Shown in pieces: positions 63,503-64,000 of a stretch of DNA of 64,000 nucleotides. Made by a program: the position numbers and the translations under genes. The notes beneath the pieces are model-generated. The model had not been told where the DNA came from. It ran no database searches and saw only the letters and a program-made list of their open reading frames with translations. Origin of the DNA: Blastomussa wellsi (lineage: Eukaryota; Cnidaria; Anthozoa; Scleractinia; Plerogyridae); NCBI GenBank assembly GCA_947652115.1, contig OX393564.1, forward strand, positions 22,198,896 through 22,262,895. Direction: 5' to 3'. Numbering within the stretch: position 1 is the first letter of the stretch; each line of letters starts with the position of its first letter.

Positions 63503-63840
63503 CGCGGAACCCCGTTAATACGGTCACCAACAACAGGCCAGAAAAATTTGGCCGTATTAACGGGGTAGGGTCAAATTTCTTGACTGGACCTGACAGATAC
63601 ATTTGGCACTACTAATCAGCTGTAAATTCTTAACATGCAATGTTTCACAAGTACTGTATTTATTTTGTTTGGACAATTACGAATGCTTATTTAGTTCGAG
63701 TGGCCGTATTGACGGGGTAAAATTATGAAGGATTATACAGGCTGGAATTTCAGAGTGTGGCCGCATAAACGGAGTTTTCGTATAAGAAAATGTATGGGCG
63801 TTTCGCCGGGACCAAAAACTTGATCGTAAAAACGAGGTGA
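63503..63840. repeat. CCGTTAATACGG repeats, pogo-like ends
   Basis: ACCCCGTTAATACGGTCACC and GGCCGTATTAACGGGGT form a small palindrome (63507-63568). Related words recur at 63702 (GGCCGTATTGACGGGGT), 63759 (GGCCGCATAAACGGAGTT) and 63824 (CGTAAAAACGAGGTGACCG). The words resemble terminal repeats of pogo/Tigger-type transposons, but no transposase is seen. Confidence 0.55.
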
Positions 63841-64000
63841 CCGAAACAGGTCGCCACGAAGCTCTTCGGAACGTCTCATAGGATTGGCTGGGAAAATTAT
63901 ATACAAACAATAGTAACAATGGACCTAGCCCAAACACAATAGAGCTTCGTGGTATCAAGACCCAATGAAATTAGAGGTTCCGAAGAGCTTCATGACAACT

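Larger units (their letters stand above)
59535..64000. other. MYO9 intron or beyond, repeat-rich
   Basis: No C1 or RhoGAP exon was recognised. It holds an element with GGCAAACCGCAAACGGCA ends (60010-60440), a split element (60690-61850) carrying a Penelope-like fragment (61150-61330), an exon-like open frame at 62413-62511, pogo-like CCGTTAATACGG repeats (63503-63840), and a partial repeat at 63835-64000 also seen at 42950-43065. Confidence 0.55.

Noticed and set aside
59535..64000. C1 and RhoGAP exons of MYO9
   Set aside because: I looked for the Cys/His pattern of C1 and the RhoGAP arginine-finger region in open frames and saw none; they should lie further right.
1..64000. CRISPR arrays, operons, phage or bacterial defence genes
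   Set aside because: All recognised genes are spliced animal genes, and the repeats are dispersed SINEs, MITEs and microsatellites without regular spacers.

Overview
This is a window of eukaryotic nuclear DNA. Its coding sequence is split into many short exons with GT-AG introns, the non-coding DNA is AT-rich, and it is crowded with tRNA-derived SINEs and short inverted-repeat elements. There are no bacterial-style operons. The protein families are animal ones, and the exon structure and repeat style suggest an invertebrate, most likely an anthozoan cnidarian such as a coral. The taxon is an inference, since no search could be run.

Layout: (1) 371-2127, + strand: the last three coding exons of CTP synthase, whose 5' part lies off the window. 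(2) 5831-9077, - strand: a complete five-exon DGCR6 homologue (227 aa). (3) 9227-18958, + strand: a complete eleven-exon PAXBP1/GCFC homologue (884 aa). Its start codon lies head-to-head with that of DGCR6, only 149 bp away, with a CACGTG E-box between them, so a shared bidirectional promoter is likely. (4) 22100 to at least 59534, + strand: a very large class IX unconventional myosin (RA domain, motor, IQ neck, start of tail). Its C1 and RhoGAP domains would lie beyond the right edge. A 200-N assembly gap at 36301-36500 probably hides one exon, because the reading phase does not join across it.

The four genes do not form a pathway. They are a nucleotide-synthesis enzyme, a small coiled-coil protein, a nuclear splicing/chromatin-associated factor and a motor that, in its family, inactivates Rho. 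The only mechanistic link visible in the sequence is the shared DGCR6/PAXBP1 promoter.

The rest is mostly repeats. One tRNA-derived SINE family has about fourteen full or partial copies, some carrying a longer composite tail. Two other tRNA-like elements are present. Several families of palindromic, non-autonomous DNA elements occur, and six of them in MYO9 introns have ends starting TTAAAG (five clearly flanked by TTAA). Three fragments look like Penelope-type retroelement ends; two carry a degenerate hammerhead-ribozyme-like core. No new multi-gene system was found. The observations most worth checking are the 40-bp near-perfect hairpin at 55398-55489, the ribozyme-like motifs, the hidden MYO9 exon, the overlapping upstream ORF at the MYO9 start, and candidate alternative first exons at 46026 and 62413.
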